From: Oscillatoriaceae cyanobacterium M7585_C2015_266
GTDB taxonomy: Bacteria; Cyanobacteriota; Cyanobacteriia; Cyanobacteriales; Oscillatoriaceae
Direction: 5' to 3'
Assembly: GCA_015295835.1 (NCBI GenBank)
Contig: DVEG01000005.1
Location: 62,001 to 126,000 of the forward strand
DNA length: 64,000 nt
A model generated the notes under the pieces. The model saw nothing but the letters and a program-made list of their open reading frames with translations, was not told where the DNA came from and did no database searches. Made by a program: the position numbers and the translations under genes. Within the stretch, counting starts at the first letter, position 1; every line of letters starts with the position of its first letter. Positions 54,451 through 63,581 of this stretch are shown here, in pieces.

Positions 54451-55860
54451 TTAGGAAATTTGCATTTGCTGTAACAAAGCCTGTAACTCTTTAGATAATT
54501 CCACTGGTGGTTGCTGGGGTTCGCTCAAGCGGCGAGTTTCAGAAGGTAAGCTGGCAACATTAATTGCCGTTCGCTCTCGCATCGCTTCCAGGGGTTCTGG
54601 CGGTTGCAAGCGTTTCCCATCTTTCATCACCAGTTGCAGTAGCGGTTGTTCACAGTCGTCTGTTGGTGATTCTGCAGCCAAGCCCAGGCGATCGGCTTGC
54701 ATTTGATTTTGGTAGAAGCGTCGAAATATTTGCTTACGCCCTGGATAAGTCTCCTTGCCTACTGACTTTTTCATTACTGGGATGCCTTCGATTTCCACCA
54801 GTTTGTAAACTCCATTCACCGGAGAACCGGTTACTAATTTAGTTCCCAAGCCGTAACCGTCAATGCACGCCCCTTCAGCTTGTAAGCGGGCAATCTCCCA
54901 CTCATCGAGATCGCCACTAGCAAAAATGGGAATTCCCGGCAAGATTGATCGTATTTCTCTAGAAAGGGCTACTAAATCTCCCGAATCTAGCCGCACTCCT
55001 CGCAACTCAATTTCTCCTGCCTGTAACTGATAAGCTAGAAGTCGGGCTGCAGCGAGCGCATCATAAGTATCGATTAGCAAAGTTGCTCCTGGAAAATAGT
55101 GATGAAACGCCGCAAATGCTTGGCCCTCGCTACCATGAATCGCCCCTAAAGCCATAACCAGGGCGTGAGCCATCGTCCCTGCCGGTTTACGACCCAATTT
55201 CAACGCCGCCAATACATTAGATGTAGCATCCAATCCTGCAGCTAGTGCTGCCCGTGCTGCCCACAACGATGCCTGTGGACTAAATGCCCGTCGCGTTCCG
55301 AATTCCAGCAGCGTTGCTTGTGGTCCTGCAACATCTCGTAAACGAGCCGCCCTTGTCGCCACCAGAGTTTGGTAATTGATTGTGTTTAGCAGATAGGTTT
55401 CTACAATTTGCGCTTGCCAAAGCGGCGCCTCTACCCGCAGCAAAGGTTCATTTGCAAAAACAGCCGTTCCCTCTTGCACCGCCCAGACGTCGCCAGTAAA
55501 ACGCCCCGTAGCCAGTAGCGACCAAAATCTTTCCGGTGCTTCGCTAAAAATTCCCGTCGCCTGTAATGCAGCAATCTGTTCTGAAGAAAAGCGAAATTGT
55601 TCTAAATACTCTAATGCTTGGGCTAAACCCATCGCGATCAAGTAGCCAAAGCCTTCTGGTAATCGCCTTACAAAAAGCTCAAAGCACGCTTTCCTCTCAT
55701 CCAGACTTTCCCCCGCGTAGCAAGCCGCCATCGTCAGTTGGTATAAATCTGTGAGAAGACTGTAGTCTTCAGGGTACACCGTCAATTCTGAATTGTCTTT
55801 CTTTCCCCTCTCCGGAACAGCCTCAGCCTGCGAACTATCCAAGTCAGGAGCAATGTTCAT
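54451..55860 (-). CDS. pncB: Nicotinate phosphoribosyltransferase
   Basis: A 469-residue salvage enzyme that joins nicotinate to PRPP, forming nicotinate mononucleotide. YSLLTDLYQLTMAACY is the family start, ELFVRRLPEGFGYLIA and EFGTRRAFSPQASLWAARAA follow, and GTMAHALVMALG holds the phospho-accepting histidine. GVRLDSGDLVALSREIR is the PRPP region. The C-terminal 80 residues are variable. It heads the pncB-nadD-nrtR-nadE set, which together covers salvage and the last two steps of NAD synthesis. Confidence 0.95.
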   Translation of the reverse strand: MNIAPDLDSSQAEAVPERGKKDNSELTVYPEDYSLLTDLYQLTMAACYAGESLDERKACFELFVRRLPEGFGYLIAMGLAQALEYLEQFRFSSEQIAALQATGIFSEAPERFWSLLATGRFTGDVWAVQEGTAVFANEPLLRVEAPLWQAQIVETYLLNTINYQTLVATRAARLRDVAGPQATLLEFGTRRAFSPQASLWAARAALAAGLDATSNVLAALKLGRKPAGTMAHALVMALGAIHGSEGQAFAAFHHYFPGATLLIDTYDALAAARLLAYQLQAGEIELRGVRLDSGDLVALSREIRSILPGIPIFASGDLDEWEIARLQAEGACIDGYGLGTKLVTGSPVNGVYKLVEIEGIPVMKKSVGKETYPGRKQIFRRFYQNQMQADRLGLAAESPTDDCEQPLLQLVMKDGKRLQPPEPLEAMRERTAINVASLPSETRRLSEPQQPPVELSKELQALLQQMQIS

Positions 55861-56264
55861 AAACTAGCGGCCTCATGAATTCAGTTTATCTCCATTATAT
55901 TAAATTCTACCAAAATATAATCTATTACTTTAAAATATATTTAAAATTTTTCTCTAAATGACTTGTCTTTTCCGTATTGTAAATACAATAAATAGCAGTA
56001 ATTTATGGTAAAATTTACAAAAATAAGTTTTCAGCAGAGTATCTTAAGTAGATATTAAGAAATTTTAATAAATTTCTGAGTATAAAAACTAGAAAAGTGA
56101 AGATAAATAAAAAAATATAAAGTTATTCAAAGAAAGAGGCAGGAAGTGGCCAAACAAACAGAGAAAAGTATCAAATTATTGCAATTTTTGCCAAAATATT
56201 ATGGCAGAGTCTACAATAGTCGCAGAAGCTTTAAAATAAGAATAAATAGCCAACAGGAGGCTTT
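55861..56264. other. Spacer upstream of pncB and the 49-residue gene
   Basis: This 404-base AT-rich divergent spacer contains the palindrome at 55975 and no supportable gene. Confidence 0.6.
55975..55990. promoter_or_regulatory. Palindrome upstream of pncB
   Basis: TATTGTA-AA-TACAATA is a perfect 7-2-7 inverted repeat, 115 bases before the pncB start. It is a possible NrtR operator. Confidence 0.4.
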
Positions 56265-56414
56265 ATGAACCTTTCTGATAGAATTTCCGAAGCAGTAAAA
56301 TATGTTTTAGCTGCAAGCGCTCGCATTTTCGGCCCCAACGATGACCAGTACCCGAAAGTAGGAGTTCAGCCGTTTGAAGGAGAACCCTACAAAGGAAACC
56401 ATGATATGAATTGA
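56265..56414 (+). CDS. 49-residue small conserved-looking protein
   Basis: A short gene with a near-perfect ribosome site (AGGAGG, seven bases before ATG 56265). The product begins MNLSDRISEAVKYVLAASAR and continues IFGPNDDQYPKVGVQPFEG EPYKGNHDMN; it has an amphipathic helix then a Pro/Gly/Asp-rich tail. I recall similar short cyanobacterial proteins ending in VGVQPFEGEP, with no assigned function. A strong hairpin follows at 56471. It is transcribed away from pncB. Confidence 0.75.
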   Translation: MNLSDRISEAVKYVLAASARIFGPNDDQYPKVGVQPFEGEPYKGNHDMN

Positions 56415-56776
56415 AAACGGTTAATAACAACGCCTTCTTTGGCACTGTGATTAAATTAAAGATTAGAATAATCGGTGGAGATAAAAACTCTCTCCACCGA
56501 TTTGTATGTGACATCTTATAACGCTAACCTTACAGTAAGCCTTGTGACTTGTGCCTCTACAGGCAAACACCGTGAAACCACCGGCATAGTACCTTCAGAC
56601 TGCGTATAACCAAATATCTGTTAGTACTGCAAGTATTTATATTTTTTATTATTTTTATTATTTCTTGTATTTTTCTTGTATTTTCTCGCAATTCTCCAAG
56701 CCACTAATCTTCGCTCTTAGTGGCAGTACCTGCAGCGCTCGCACCCCTGCAATCTCCTCACCTGTTTCACCGAAAA
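56415..56776. other. Spacer after the 49-residue gene
   Basis: This 362-base stretch holds the hairpin at 56471 and AT-rich DNA. No gene was seen. Confidence 0.6.
56471..56501 (+). terminator. Terminator-like hairpin after the small gene
   Basis: ATCGGTGGAGA (56471-56481) and TCTCCACCGAT (56491-56501) form a perfect 11-base stem with a 9-base loop. The following T tract is short. Confidence 0.7.
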
Positions 56777-57487
56777 CTATCCCACCAACCAGTTATTCAA
56801 AAAAAAGCCCAAAGCCGCACTACCCAGAGGAACCGTCAGGTTGTCAATACCAAACTTAGAGAAAGCTTCTAACCCAGTAGCAAATATAGCCACCGCAATT
56901 GGCACCAACCAAGTAGGCCAGATAAAACCTTGCACCATCACTAGAATCCCGTAGCAAACAGCATAGGTGACTAGGGCCATAGTAAAGGAACCTTCCCAAC
57001 TCTTTTTATTTCCCCAAAGTTCGTAGCGATTTCGGCCAAAACGCAAGCCAATCAAAGCAGCAAGCCCATCTCCCCACGCCATTACCAAAATTCCCAAAGC
57101 CGCATATTCAGGTTTTTGCAGTGGCCAAAACCAAGCAATCAGCACGCCGATACTAACTGCATAAAAAAATGTGCCAAAACTTTGGCGTCCAACGCTGTTG
57201 ATACCTGGTAGAAGGGGAAATCGGTAGGATAAAAGAGCGATCGCACTTGCCAAAACTCCCGCTCCAATCCCCACCCACGCCGGGATCTGTAGCCACCAAG
57301 CAAGTAAGATAACTTGACCCGTGCCAATGTGAACCAACTTGCGCGTCATCTCCGGTTCTAAAGATACAAAACGATTTAGTAACTCCGCTAACAGTAGTAC
57401 CGACCCCACCCAAGTCGCCACAACAGCTATCTGGAACCACAAAGGAGGAACTGATAATAGCCAAGGTACTTCCTTCAGTAAGGACAC
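56777..57487 (-). CDS. Phytol/dolichol kinase family membrane protein
   Basis: A 236-residue polytopic membrane protein of the VTE5/dolichol kinase group. TRKLVHIGTGQVILLAWWLQ near residue 50 and GDGLAALIGLRFGRNRYELW with GNKKSWEGSFTMA near 140-165 are the CTP/substrate motifs. It has six to seven membrane spans. Family members phosphorylate phytol or related polyprenols, feeding tocopherol and quinone side chains. The exact alcohol is not certain. Confidence 0.88.
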   Translation of the reverse strand: MSLLKEVPWLLSVPPLWFQIAVVATWVGSVLLLAELLNRFVSLEPEMTRKLVHIGTGQVILLAWWLQIPAWVGIGAGVLASAIALLSYRFPLLPGINSVGRQSFGTFFYAVSIGVLIAWFWPLQKPEYAALGILVMAWGDGLAALIGLRFGRNRYELWGNKKSWEGSFTMALVTYAVCYGILVMVQGFIWPTWLVPIAVAIFATGLEAFSKFGIDNLTVPLGSAALGFFLNNWLVG

Positions 57488-57641
57488 GATTCAACCTTTG
57501 AAGATTCAATTCTTTATCTTTATTAATTTATCGTTTTTTGCTGGTATTAAAGGGATTTTTAAAATTCAAAATAACAAAAAAAATAATCTGCTAAAATTTA
57601 TTAAAATAACAGAGAAATATTTGATTGCAAAGAGGTGACAG

Positions 57642-57884
57642 GTGAAAATTTTACTGCTCGGGTTGATTAGGGGCTACCGCTTGTTCATTTCACCCCTGTT
57701 TCCCCCAGTCTGTAGATTTACGCCAACATGTTCACAGTATGCCCTCGAAGCAATAGAAAGATTTGGCCCATGGCGTGGGGTATTAATGGCGATCGCTAGA
57801 ATCATGCGCTGCCATCCCTTACATCCAGGCGGCTATGATCCAGTGCCGCCTTATGAAAAAAGTAAAAAAAATAAAGCTGCGTAA
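57642..57884 (+). CDS. yidD: Membrane protein insertion efficiency factor
   Basis: An 80-residue YidD/HlyA-type protein with the family core [51 protein letters not shown] and GGYDPVPP. It assists insertion of proteins into the membrane. The start is GTG 57642, with GAGGTG upstream. No oxaA/yidC or rnpA lies nearby, so it is outside the usual bacterial cluster. Confidence 0.93.
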   Translation: MKILLLGLIRGYRLFISPLFPPVCRFTPTCSQYALEAIERFGPWRGVLMAIARIMRCHPLHPGGYDPVPPYEKSKKNKAA

Positions 57885-58584
57885 GAGGAAATTTTAAAAT
57901 AACAGCATTCTTTCTGTAAAGCACAAACAAGCAACAGACAAAAGTCAGTTATAAGAGCAATATCGCCCCCAAATCAAAAAAGTGGCCATGAGCAGAAGAA
58001 AGATACATTGTCAATAAACAAATAAAGTCTCCACCTCCTGCAAGCAGAAAAAATTAATTCAGAATTTTTGGGCGGATAACAACTACTCAGGGCTGAAAGC
58101 AAATTGGAGAAACTAACAGCTAGGTTGGGGTTCTGTGGCAGCTTGTGGTTTTTAACAAAAGCGGCAGACATAGATACAACTGGCAAAGGAGATAAATCTG
58201 CGCTCGCAGAGCTTATCGATGTGCCAGATACTCTAGCAAGTGGTGATGAGAAGTGGACATAGGAAATTTCAGCGCCTCTAGTGCCAATATCAAAGTCTTA
58301 CAGGTTTCTGCCTTTGAGCGGCAAAAGAGCCAAGTCAGGCTATTTTTCAAAAAGCTTCTAGGCGTAAACCCTTCGATAAGGGAACTCAGCAGAGGAGCGC
58401 ACTTATATATAGTAAGCTACCCACGACAGTCATGCAGCTTTTGCCCTAACTAGCTATTTCTAAAAAACGAGACAACCAGTTGGGCGTTACAGACTCGCTA
58501 ACAGACAACCCCAAAAGGGTTGTTTTATTAAAATTAGCCGTTTCTCCAAGAAGGAATGCCTTCAGATTAATACCATACTAAAGT
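57885..58584. other. 700-base spacer between yidD and amiC
   Basis: Several short open frames are present, but none has a ribosome site or a recognisable product. The only clear structure is the hairpin at 58505. It may be a decayed gene or a long control region. Confidence 0.6.
58505..58527 (+). terminator. Hairpin upstream of amiC
   Basis: ACAACCC and GGGTTGT pair across CAAAA, followed by TTTATT. It lies about 60 bases before amiC and would end any transcript entering from the left. Confidence 0.6.
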
Positions 58585-60333
58585 ATGAAATTTCCAGCCC
58601 AATATTCGGTGAAATTCCACTGGCTACTATCCAGTTTCTTTACTGCATTTTTGTTAACCTCAAAAGCCGAAGCAACCATCCTCAAATCTTGGCGGTTTGA
58701 CGAGGCACAGAATCGGCTGTACATTACAACAGACGAAGGAGTTCAACCGACAGCACAATTAATTGCCAATCCGATTCGTTTGGTTATTGACTTGCCCGGC
58801 ACAACCGTCAGACAACCTGGTGAAATTAGGCTGCGAAGAAATGGCATTGAAGCAGTGCGAGTAGGGCAATTTGATGCTCAGACAACTCGCCTCGTGATTG
58901 AATTGAGTCCGGGTTATACTGTAGACCCCGAAGGCGTGAAAGTGCGGGGGGTAACGGCGAGGCAGTGGAATGTAGAATTGCCGACTCCACAAGAGATTCC
59001 TAGGGATGTCTCGTCTGATGATTATCCGAAAGAAAAACTGGAGGCAAACACAGCAGAAACGGCAATCAAAAACGTGATTTTGACGCCGGATGGATTGTTC
59101 ATTCGTACCAGCGGTGCGGCACCAGAGCTGAAAGTGCAGCGGGATCGCGAGCGCTCAATAGTAAACATAGACTTTCAGGGGGCGAAAGTATCTTCTGAGC
59201 TGAAAGGGATGAATATAGCCGTTAATCGCAACGGCATTCGCAACCTGCAAATTAGTCAAATCGAAAGTTTGCCCCCTGTGGCGAGGATAACGCTTAACGT
59301 CAGCAACTCCCCTGACGACTGGCAAGCAACAGCTACGAATACTGGCGACGTCATCGTTTTGCCGACAGGAGGTTCATCCGCCCGAAAGCAAGAAGCAGAA
59401 TCGCAGCACCACAACAGCAATGCTATTACGGAAATTCAGTCTGTAGAAATGGCGAAAAATGGCACACAACTGGTGGTGAAAACAGATGGGCCATTTACTT
59501 ATACAAGTGGCTGGGATTTGGGAACAGGATACTACAAAATTACAATTCCTTCAGCCAAACTAGGGAATCGAGTCAGAAGCCCCCAGACTGACGCACTGGA
59601 TGTGCGTTTGCAGCAAGCCGATTCCGAAACTGTTGCTGTTTGGATAAAACCGCAATCTGGGATTGTTTTGAGTGAAATTAACCAGCCTGCCAGCAATATT
59701 TTGTATGTACAATTGCGGCGAGCAACAGAAGTTGGCGGTAGATCACCTGTTTCTAATAGTCCTACCTCTGACTTTCCCCCCACCCTGCCCAAAGGGCGAA
59801 TAGTTGTAGTGATCGATCCAGGACATGGAGGGCGGGATGTTGGTGCAGTTGGCATTAACGGTATTAAAGAAGCAGAGATAGTTTTGGATATCTCGCAACA
59901 AGTGGCCAAAATTCTAGAGCAAAACGGCGTACAAGTGGTTATGACCCGCACTGACGACCGGGAAATAGAGTTGGAACCTAGGGTGCAATTAGCAGAACGG
60001 GTGAATGCGTCTTTGTTTGTTAGTATTCACGCCAATGCTATTAATATGAGCCGCCCCGATGTCAATGGCATAGAAACATATTATTACTCTAGAGGCTGGC
60101 GGCTAGCCTACACTATCCACAACAGTATTCTGCAAGCTACCGGTGCCCGCGATCGCGGAGTACGACAGGCAAGATTTTATGTCCTCAGAAAAACTTCTAT
60201 GCCGGCTGTTTTGGTTGAAACGGGTTTTGTCACAGGAGCAGAAGATGCGCCCCAATTGGCAAATCCCGCTTACCGAAAGGTTATGGCAGAAGCGATCGCT
60301 CGCGGTATCTTGCAGTACATTCAACAAAATTAA
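58585..60333 (+). CDS. amiC: N-acetylmuramoyl-L-alanine amidase with AMIN domains
   Basis: A 582-residue exported amidase that cuts the peptide from peptidoglycan glycan strands. It has a signal peptide (WLLSSFFTAFLLTSKAEA), three AMIN-type domains (about 30-130, 160-265 and 280-380) that bind the wall, and a zinc Amidase_3 domain (about 405-580). Zinc ligands lie in VIDPGHGG, GIKEAEIV and VSIHANA, and the catalytic glutamate in VLVETGFV. In filamentous cyanobacteria such enzymes make septal nanopores for cell-cell exchange. The order amiC-murI-sds agrees with what I recall of Nostocales genomes. Confidence 0.95.
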   Translation: MKFPAQYSVKFHWLLSSFFTAFLLTSKAEATILKSWRFDEAQNRLYITTDEGVQPTAQLIANPIRLVIDLPGTTVRQPGEIRLRRNGIEAVRVGQFDAQTTRLVIELSPGYTVDPEGVKVRGVTARQWNVELPTPQEIPRDVSSDDYPKEKLEANTAETAIKNVILTPDGLFIRTSGAAPELKVQRDRERSIVNIDFQGAKVSSELKGMNIAVNRNGIRNLQISQIESLPPVARITLNVSNSPDDWQATATNTGDVIVLPTGGSSARKQEAESQHHNSNAITEIQSVEMAKNGTQLVVKTDGPFTYTSGWDLGTGYYKITIPSAKLGNRVRSPQTDALDVRLQQADSETVAVWIKPQSGIVLSEINQPASNILYVQLRRATEVGGRSPVSNSPTSDFPPTLPKGRIVVVIDPGHGGRDVGAVGINGIKEAEIVLDISQQVAKILEQNGVQVVMTRTDDREIELEPRVQLAERVNASLFVSIHANAINMSRPDVNGIETYYYSRGWRLAYTIHNSILQATGARDRGVRQARFYVLRKTSMPAVLVETGFVTGAEDAPQLANPAYRKVMAEAIARGILQYIQQN

Positions 60334-60346
60334 TACATTTGCTTTA

Positions 60347-61342
60347 ATGGAACCACTTTTCTCTAATCCTTCAGCCCAGGGCAGCCCCCCTTGGCTGCCA
60401 CTATCAGACCGCTATAGCAACAGCATACGACCTTACGCTAGTGCCCTTTCCGAGCAGGAATCCTACACAGGCACCGGCACCAGGCACCAAAGTCCAGGAA
60501 CCCCCACAAGTCACCAGCCCCGTCTGCGCATAGGAATTTTCGACAGCGGCGTCGGTGGTCTCACCGTTTTGAGAGAATTGTACCGGCAGATGCCTAACGA
60601 ATCCATCCTTTACTTTGGCGACACCGCGCGTCTACCCTACGGCACTCGCTCCCAAGCCGAAATCGTCCAGTTCGCGCGCGAGATTCTCACTTGGATGCAA
60701 CAGCAGGGCGTGAAAATGGTTATTATGGCCTGCAATACCAGTTCTGCCCTAGCTCTAGAAACTGTCCGTTCTGAATTCCAACTGCCCATACTTGGGGTTA
60801 TTCTTCCTGGTGCCCGCGCCGCCGTTCAGAAAGGGCGTCGCATCGGCGTCATAGCCACTCCCGCCACCGCTGCCAGCAATGCCTACCGAAAAGCGATTTT
60901 AGAAATTGACCCCAGCGTTCAAGTCTGGCAAGTTGGCTGCCCCGAATTTGTGCCCTTAATTGAGCAAGGGCGGCTCAATGACCCCTACACCTATGAAGTG
61001 GCGCAAGAATATCTTGCCCCACTTTTGCAGCAACAAATTGATACCCTGGTTTATGGCTGCACTCACTATCCTCACCTAGCTCCCGTGCTGCGTCGCATTC
61101 TACCACCTTCTGTACAGCTCGTCGATCCAGCTGTGTACGCCGTGGCAGCCGCAGTTAGAGAAATTGATCTGCTGGGATTGCGGGATACTCGTCCCCCACT
61201 GCCGACTCGCTTTGGCGTCAGCGGTTGTCCCCAGCAGTTTGCCCAACTTTCCGTACAGTGGCTAGGATATACCCCTTCCGTTGAAAAGGTGTCCTTGACA
61301 GAATTTGTTAATCAGCCACTGTCTTTGAAATCAGTAGAATAA
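60347..61342 (+). CDS. murI: Glutamate racemase with N-terminal extension
   Basis: A 331-residue enzyme making D-glutamate for peptidoglycan. The core begins RLRIGIFDSGVGGLTVLREL at residue 59; the two catalytic cysteines lie in IMACNTSSALAL and VYGCTHYPHL. The first 58 residues are Ser/Pro/Gly-rich (TGTGTRHQSPGTPTSHQP) and are not part of the racemase fold. No in-frame start codon lies between ATG 60347 and the core, so the extension is obligatory unless translation starts at a rare codon. It begins 14 bases after amiC and is probably co-transcribed with it. Confidence 0.93.
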   Translation: MEPLFSNPSAQGSPPWLPLSDRYSNSIRPYASALSEQESYTGTGTRHQSPGTPTSHQPRLRIGIFDSGVGGLTVLRELYRQMPNESILYFGDTARLPYGTRSQAEIVQFAREILTWMQQQGVKMVIMACNTSSALALETVRSEFQLPILGVILPGARAAVQKGRRIGVIATPATAASNAYRKAILEIDPSVQVWQVGCPEFVPLIEQGRLNDPYTYEVAQEYLAPLLQQQIDTLVYGCTHYPHLAPVLRRILPPSVQLVDPAVYAVAAAVREIDLLGLRDTRPPLPTRFGVSGCPQQFAQLSVQWLGYTPSVEKVSLTEFVNQPLSLKSVE

Positions 61343-62523
61343 GGTAGAATAACTAAGAACGAGCCAAATATTTCCAGCTCGGCAAGTCCCTAGTAATTTA
61401 TTAGTTCAAGCGCAAATTAGGTGTGAGGAGTGAACAGAGGAGACTTCCTACTGTTCACTTTTTATTGTCGTTACTATCGCTTACAGTCTCCCAAAGCAGA
61501 TTTTTTCTTTCCACATCGAAAAAATACTGCTACAGCCTATACAGGCTAATAAATATAGTATAGCAACTGTCTGAGCTGGTAAAAGCTAGACCAGTGCTTA
61601 CTCTATACCCTAGTAGCGTTTCTTTGAGCAAAACTCAATAAGATGTAAATCGTCAGCAAATAGCCAGTCGCCAGAATAGGAATAATTAGAGGAATATCAT
61701 GGTAAATCATAGTACACGGCCCGAAGTCACCAGGAGGGAGTTTTTTAGTTAAATGCTTTCGCCACGCCAACATTCGGCATCCCGAAACCAGCACTGGCTG
61801 GAAATGCCTTTTTTGCCATCAGGACTTACTTAGAAATGGCTGTCCCCGGCAAAATATTTTTACGAATTGCCCAAAATCCACGAATACACCTCGAAATGGT
61901 TGAGTTAAGGCTGTTACCCAACCCTCGAATTCGCTAATAACTTCTTGATGGTGATTTTCTTCCCAACCGCACGAACGGAGCTTTAAATGTCCAATACTGT
62001 TTGGACGGTCTCCACCCGTTAAAACCGGCTCTTTGGAATCTAGCAGGAGTTTATTACCTGCTCACCTATCAAGAACTAATTTATGGAATTTTTGAACTTC
62101 TTGTTATTTAGAATAACACGTGATGCGTAGTTTTTGACACTGATTTAGAGTTCTTCTTAATAATTCTATACAATTCGCAAAAGTTACCAGGAGGAGAGCT
62201 GTGGCCTTTTGTCCGGGGGCTGTGGTATCTACGTTTTGATTTAGTTTTGATTTAACCGAACGGACACTGCAATAATCAGAGAAGTGCCTAACAGCAAGCC
62301 CAGCAATAAGAGGGGTGTGGCTGCCGTTTTGAATTGCACAAAATACTAAGTTTTAAATTTTCACTTTAAAAGTGATATTTTAAAATACAGATTTTAAAGT
62401 GAGAAGTGAGAGAAAAAACCAACCAGAAATGATTTCAACAAAACTTTACAGTAGCAGGAGCATAGCTTAAAATAAAGAAGAAATATGTAAACTTTCGTAA
62501 CTAACGCCTGAGTCGGCCTATCC
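61343..62523. other. 1.18 kb gene-poor spacer between murI and sds
   Basis: Contains the murI terminator, a Yfr1-like motif on the minus strand, and two tiny hydrophobic open frames on the minus strand (61603-61710, 35 codons; 62241-62339, 32 codons) without ribosome sites. A 243-base stop-free stretch on the minus strand (61819-62061) has no start codon. No conventional gene is supported. Confidence 0.6.
61429..61466 (+). terminator. Terminator after murI
   Basis: AGTGAACAG (61429-61437) pairs with CTGTTCACT (61451-61459), with an inner AGGA/TCCT stem, followed by TTTTTATT. Confidence 0.8.
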
Positions 62524-63495
62524 ATGACCTCAGCAATATCCCTCTTTTCCCCGGTTGAAGCAGATCTGCAGGTGTTAGCAGAGAACCTGAAAAAGCTGGT
62601 GAGTGCCAAGCACCCCATACTGTACGCTGCGGCAGAACACCTATTTGGTGCCGCGGGAAAACGAGTGAGGCCAGCTATAGTCCTGCTGATTTCGCGGGCA
62701 ACCATGCCAGATCGCGATATAACGCCCCGTCACCGAAGGCTGGCGGAAATTACAGAGATGATCCACACGGCAAGCTTAGTACACGACGATGTAGTGGACG
62801 ATGCAGAAATCCGCCGAGGAATTGCCACAGTACATAGCTGTTTTGGCAACCGAGTAGCCGTATTGGCGGGCGATTTCTTGTTTGCTCAATCTTCCTGGTA
62901 TTTGGCAAATTTAGATAATCTGGAAGTAGTCAAGCTTCTGTCAGAAGTGATTATGGATCTGGCAGAAGGAGAGATTCAACAAGGACTGAATCGATTTGAC
63001 AGCAGCTTGTCCTTACAAGCTTATTTACAGAAGAGCTACTATAAAACCGCCTCTTTGATTGCCAATAGTTGCAAAGCAGCAGGGATACTCAGCGAGGTAT
63101 CAGCAGAATTAGCTGCAGACTTGTACGGTTATGGGCGTCATTTGGGGCTGGCGTTCCAAGTTGTGGATGATATTTTGGACTTTACGGGATCTACAGAAGA
63201 GTTGGGCAAACCGGCGGGGTCGGACCTCAAAGGCGGTAATCTTACTGCACCGGTATTATATGCTTTGGAAGAAAAGCCTTATTTAGAGGTTTTGATCGAA
63301 AGGGAGTTTTCCCAAGAGGGAGATCTCGAACAGGCACTGGCTTTAATAGAAGAAAGTAAAGGGATCGAACGAGCGCGGGAATTGGCAGCAAACCACGCCC
63401 GCCAAGCAGTGGCTCACCTGCAGTCGCTGCCCCCTTCAGAGTCTCGTCAAGCGCTGATTGATTTGGCTGACTACGTTGTCAGCCGTATGTATTAG
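62524..63495 (+). CDS. sds: Solanesyl diphosphate synthase (long-chain prenyl transferase)
   Basis: A 323-residue trans-prenyltransferase that makes the long side chain of plastoquinone. The start SLFSPVEADLQVLAENLKKL and AAEHLFGAAGKRVRPAIVLL match cyanobacterial Sds closely. The first Asp-rich motif is LVHDDVVDD, and the second is VVDDILDFTG. The small residues before the first Asp motif allow a long product. The exact chain length is not readable. It follows a 1.18 kb spacer after murI. Confidence 0.94.
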   Translation: MTSAISLFSPVEADLQVLAENLKKLVSAKHPILYAAAEHLFGAAGKRVRPAIVLLISRATMPDRDITPRHRRLAEITEMIHTASLVHDDVVDDAEIRRGIATVHSCFGNRVAVLAGDFLFAQSSWYLANLDNLEVVKLLSEVIMDLAEGEIQQGLNRFDSSLSLQAYLQKSYYKTASLIANSCKAAGILSEVSAELAADLYGYGRHLGLAFQVVDDILDFTGSTEELGKPAGSDLKGGNLTAPVLYALEEKPYLEVLIEREFSQEGDLEQALALIEESKGIERARELAANHARQAVAHLQSLPPSESRQALIDLADYVVSRMY

Positions 63496-63501
63496 CTGGA
63501 G

Positions 63502-63565
63502 GCTGTCAGCTTTGAGCAGAAAGGCTGCTTACCTCAAAATATGGGAGGCGAAAATAGCTGACAGC
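63502..63565. terminator. Inverted repeat between convergent genes
   Basis: GCTGTCAGCT (63502-63511) and AGCTGACAGC (63556-63565) are 10-base arms enclosing a smaller hairpin (AGCAG/CTGCT). They lie between sds and the last gene and probably end both transcripts. Confidence 0.6.
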
Positions 63566-63581
63566 TAAAATGGCTTTTCGC

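Noticed and set aside
58105-58258. Possible protein remnant in the yidD-amiC spacer (frame containing KAADIDTTGKGDKSALAEL)
   Set aside because: Composition looks protein-like, but it begins just after a stop with only a TTG as start, ends after about 50 codons and resembles nothing I know.
61819-62061. Stop-free minus-strand stretch of about 80 codons in the murI-sds gap
   Set aside because: It has no ATG, GTG or TTG at its beginning and no ribosome site. A gene remnant is possible but not supported.
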